From assembly GCA_019246575.1 (NCBI GenBank), contig JAFAQG010000896.1:1-6646 (forward strand): a stretch of DNA of 6,646 nt, given 5' to 3'. The notes beneath the pieces are model-generated. The model was not told the DNA's origin. It saw only the letters and a list, made by a program, of their open reading frames with translations, and did not search any database. Shown piece by piece: positions 6,048 to 6,646 of this stretch. Position numbers and translations under genes: made by a program. Numbering within the stretch: the stretch's first letter is position 1; each line of letters opens with the position of its first letter. This stretch comes from Acidobacteriaceae bacterium (lineage in GTDB: Bacteria; Acidobacteriota; Terriglobia; Bryobacterales; Bryobacteraceae).

Positions 6048-6188
6048 TCAACCACGAGCACTGCCACTTTTGCTCACGCCTAAACACGAGAGAGCGGGTC
6101 GAACTCTTGCCTGAGGATAGCCTCGTGTTGTGATCGTTGCGCCGCGCAAGGTGGGCTGCAGATCCTTCCAGCACAGCCCGCCGATTCC

Positions 6189-6231
6189 CGTATTGCGAAC
6201 ACCCAACGCGTATTAAACGAACAGCAATACG
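6189..6231. promoter_or_regulatory. three CGTATT half-sites upstream of the nucleotidyltransferase
   Basis: CGTATT occurs at 6189-6194 and 6209-6214, and its inverse AATACG at 6226-6231. The last two form a 6-bp inverted repeat with an 11-bp spacer; the first two are 20 bp apart. They lie in the 213-bp gap between the 109-residue gene and the nucleotidyltransferase, where an operator could sit. No clear -35/-10 pair was found. Confidence 0.25.
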
Positions 6232-6260
6232 TACCGCACATAAACCTATGCGATGCGATC

Positions 6261-6590
6261 TCACGCTAGCGCCGAGAATTCCTCGGTTTCGGCGCCGCCG
6301 TGGTTTCCGATGACCACCGGCTCGCCTTCGAAGCCACCATGCTTGGGCGTGCAAATGTAATAGGTCGAAGTCACGTCGCCTTGAAAGATTGCCAGGACGG
6401 GACCATCGCCGAAGCGATGGAACTCGTCTCCGACCGCGAGCGTGCGGCGTTTCCCGTCTTCATGGAATTTCAGGGCATAGATCCGCTTGTCCGCTACCGG
6501 CTCCTTGTTCTTCGTCAACTGCTCGCGAAGCGTGTTATAAACGTGTTCCCCGTGATGGGGATCTCTGGATAAGGGAACGAAAAAACGCAT
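6261..6590 (-). CDS. hypothetical protein, 109 aa, upstream of the CBASS pair
   Basis: The start at 6590 is chosen because AAGAGGT lies four bases before the ATG; an in-frame ATG at 6623 would add 11 residues but lacks this support. The product begins MRFFVPLSRDPHHGEHVY. It is soluble, without signal peptide or membrane segment. It contains a Lys/Arg-rich middle, a hydrophobic VLAIFQGD stretch and a C-terminal GNHGGAETEEF. The family is not recognised. It is on the same strand as the nucleotidyltransferase and nucC but separated by 213 bp, so membership in one operon is uncertain. It is too short for, and unlike, a HORMA or TRIP13 protein. Confidence 0.65.
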   Translation of the reverse strand: MRFFVPLSRDPHHGEHVYNTLREQLTKNKEPVADKRIYALKFHEDGKRRTLAVGDEFHRFGDGPVLAIFQGDVTSTYYICTPKHGGFEGEPVVIGNHGGAETEEFSALA

Positions 6591-6646
6591 ACTACCTCTT
6601 TTCCCGGCGCGTGGTGCGATCACGGCAGACGAGCCGGTTGCGCATA

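Noticed and set aside
5875..6354. Minus-strand open frame of 159 codons spanning the gap between the 109-residue gene and the synthase
   Set aside because: Arg-rich, out-of-frame composition overlapping two better-supported genes; no ribosome binding site.

Overview
The window looks like part of a moderately GC-rich, free-living bacterial chromosome, probably a soil or rhizosphere lineage such as Acidobacteriota or Proteobacteria. This rests on the multi-PAS kinase, an HD-GYP protein, a lipoprotein and the tRNA-Gln style. The sequence alone does not fix the phylum.

Layout. Positions 1-1723 (+) hold the 3' part of a multi-PAS sensor histidine kinase whose coding frame is interrupted three times by apparent single-base indels; its kinase core is intact. 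A 70-residue four-cysteine (zinc-ribbon-like) protein follows on the same strand at 1773-1985. Convergent to it, 2003-3178 (-) encodes a response-regulator-like HD-GYP protein. Its phosphodiesterase domain keeps all key residues, but its receiver domain has lost the phospho-acceptor Asp and other switch residues. A 332-bp divergent intergenic region separates this gene from a small predicted lipoprotein (3511-3834, +). A stretch with no clear gene follows, then a somewhat degenerate tRNA-Gln(CUG) (4137-4207, -) and a further 360 bp without a clear gene.

The right third is the most interesting part. On the minus strand, a CD-NTase-like nucleotidyltransferase (6047 to 5289) overlaps by ATGA a gene (5292 to 4570) whose reconstructed product matches NucC. 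NucC is the cyclic-triadenylate-activated PD-(D/E)XK nuclease of CBASS anti-phage systems. This looks like a compact two-gene CBASS without the HORMA and TRIP13 partners usually seen with NucC. The nucC frame is broken by two single-base indels, so the system is either decayed or affected by sequence errors. An unrecognised 109-residue protein lies just upstream on the same strand (6590 to 6261).

How the genes would work together. The nucleotidyltransferase would sense infection and make a cyclic oligonucleotide, probably cA3 (inferred from the NucC partner). That product would activate NucC to destroy DNA and abort infection. The left half carries unrelated signalling functions: a histidine kinase, and a c-di-GMP phosphodiesterase that probably does not respond to phosphorylation. 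Five single-base indels across two genes, plus tRNA anomalies, raise either local gene decay or base-level sequence error as an explanation to settle first.
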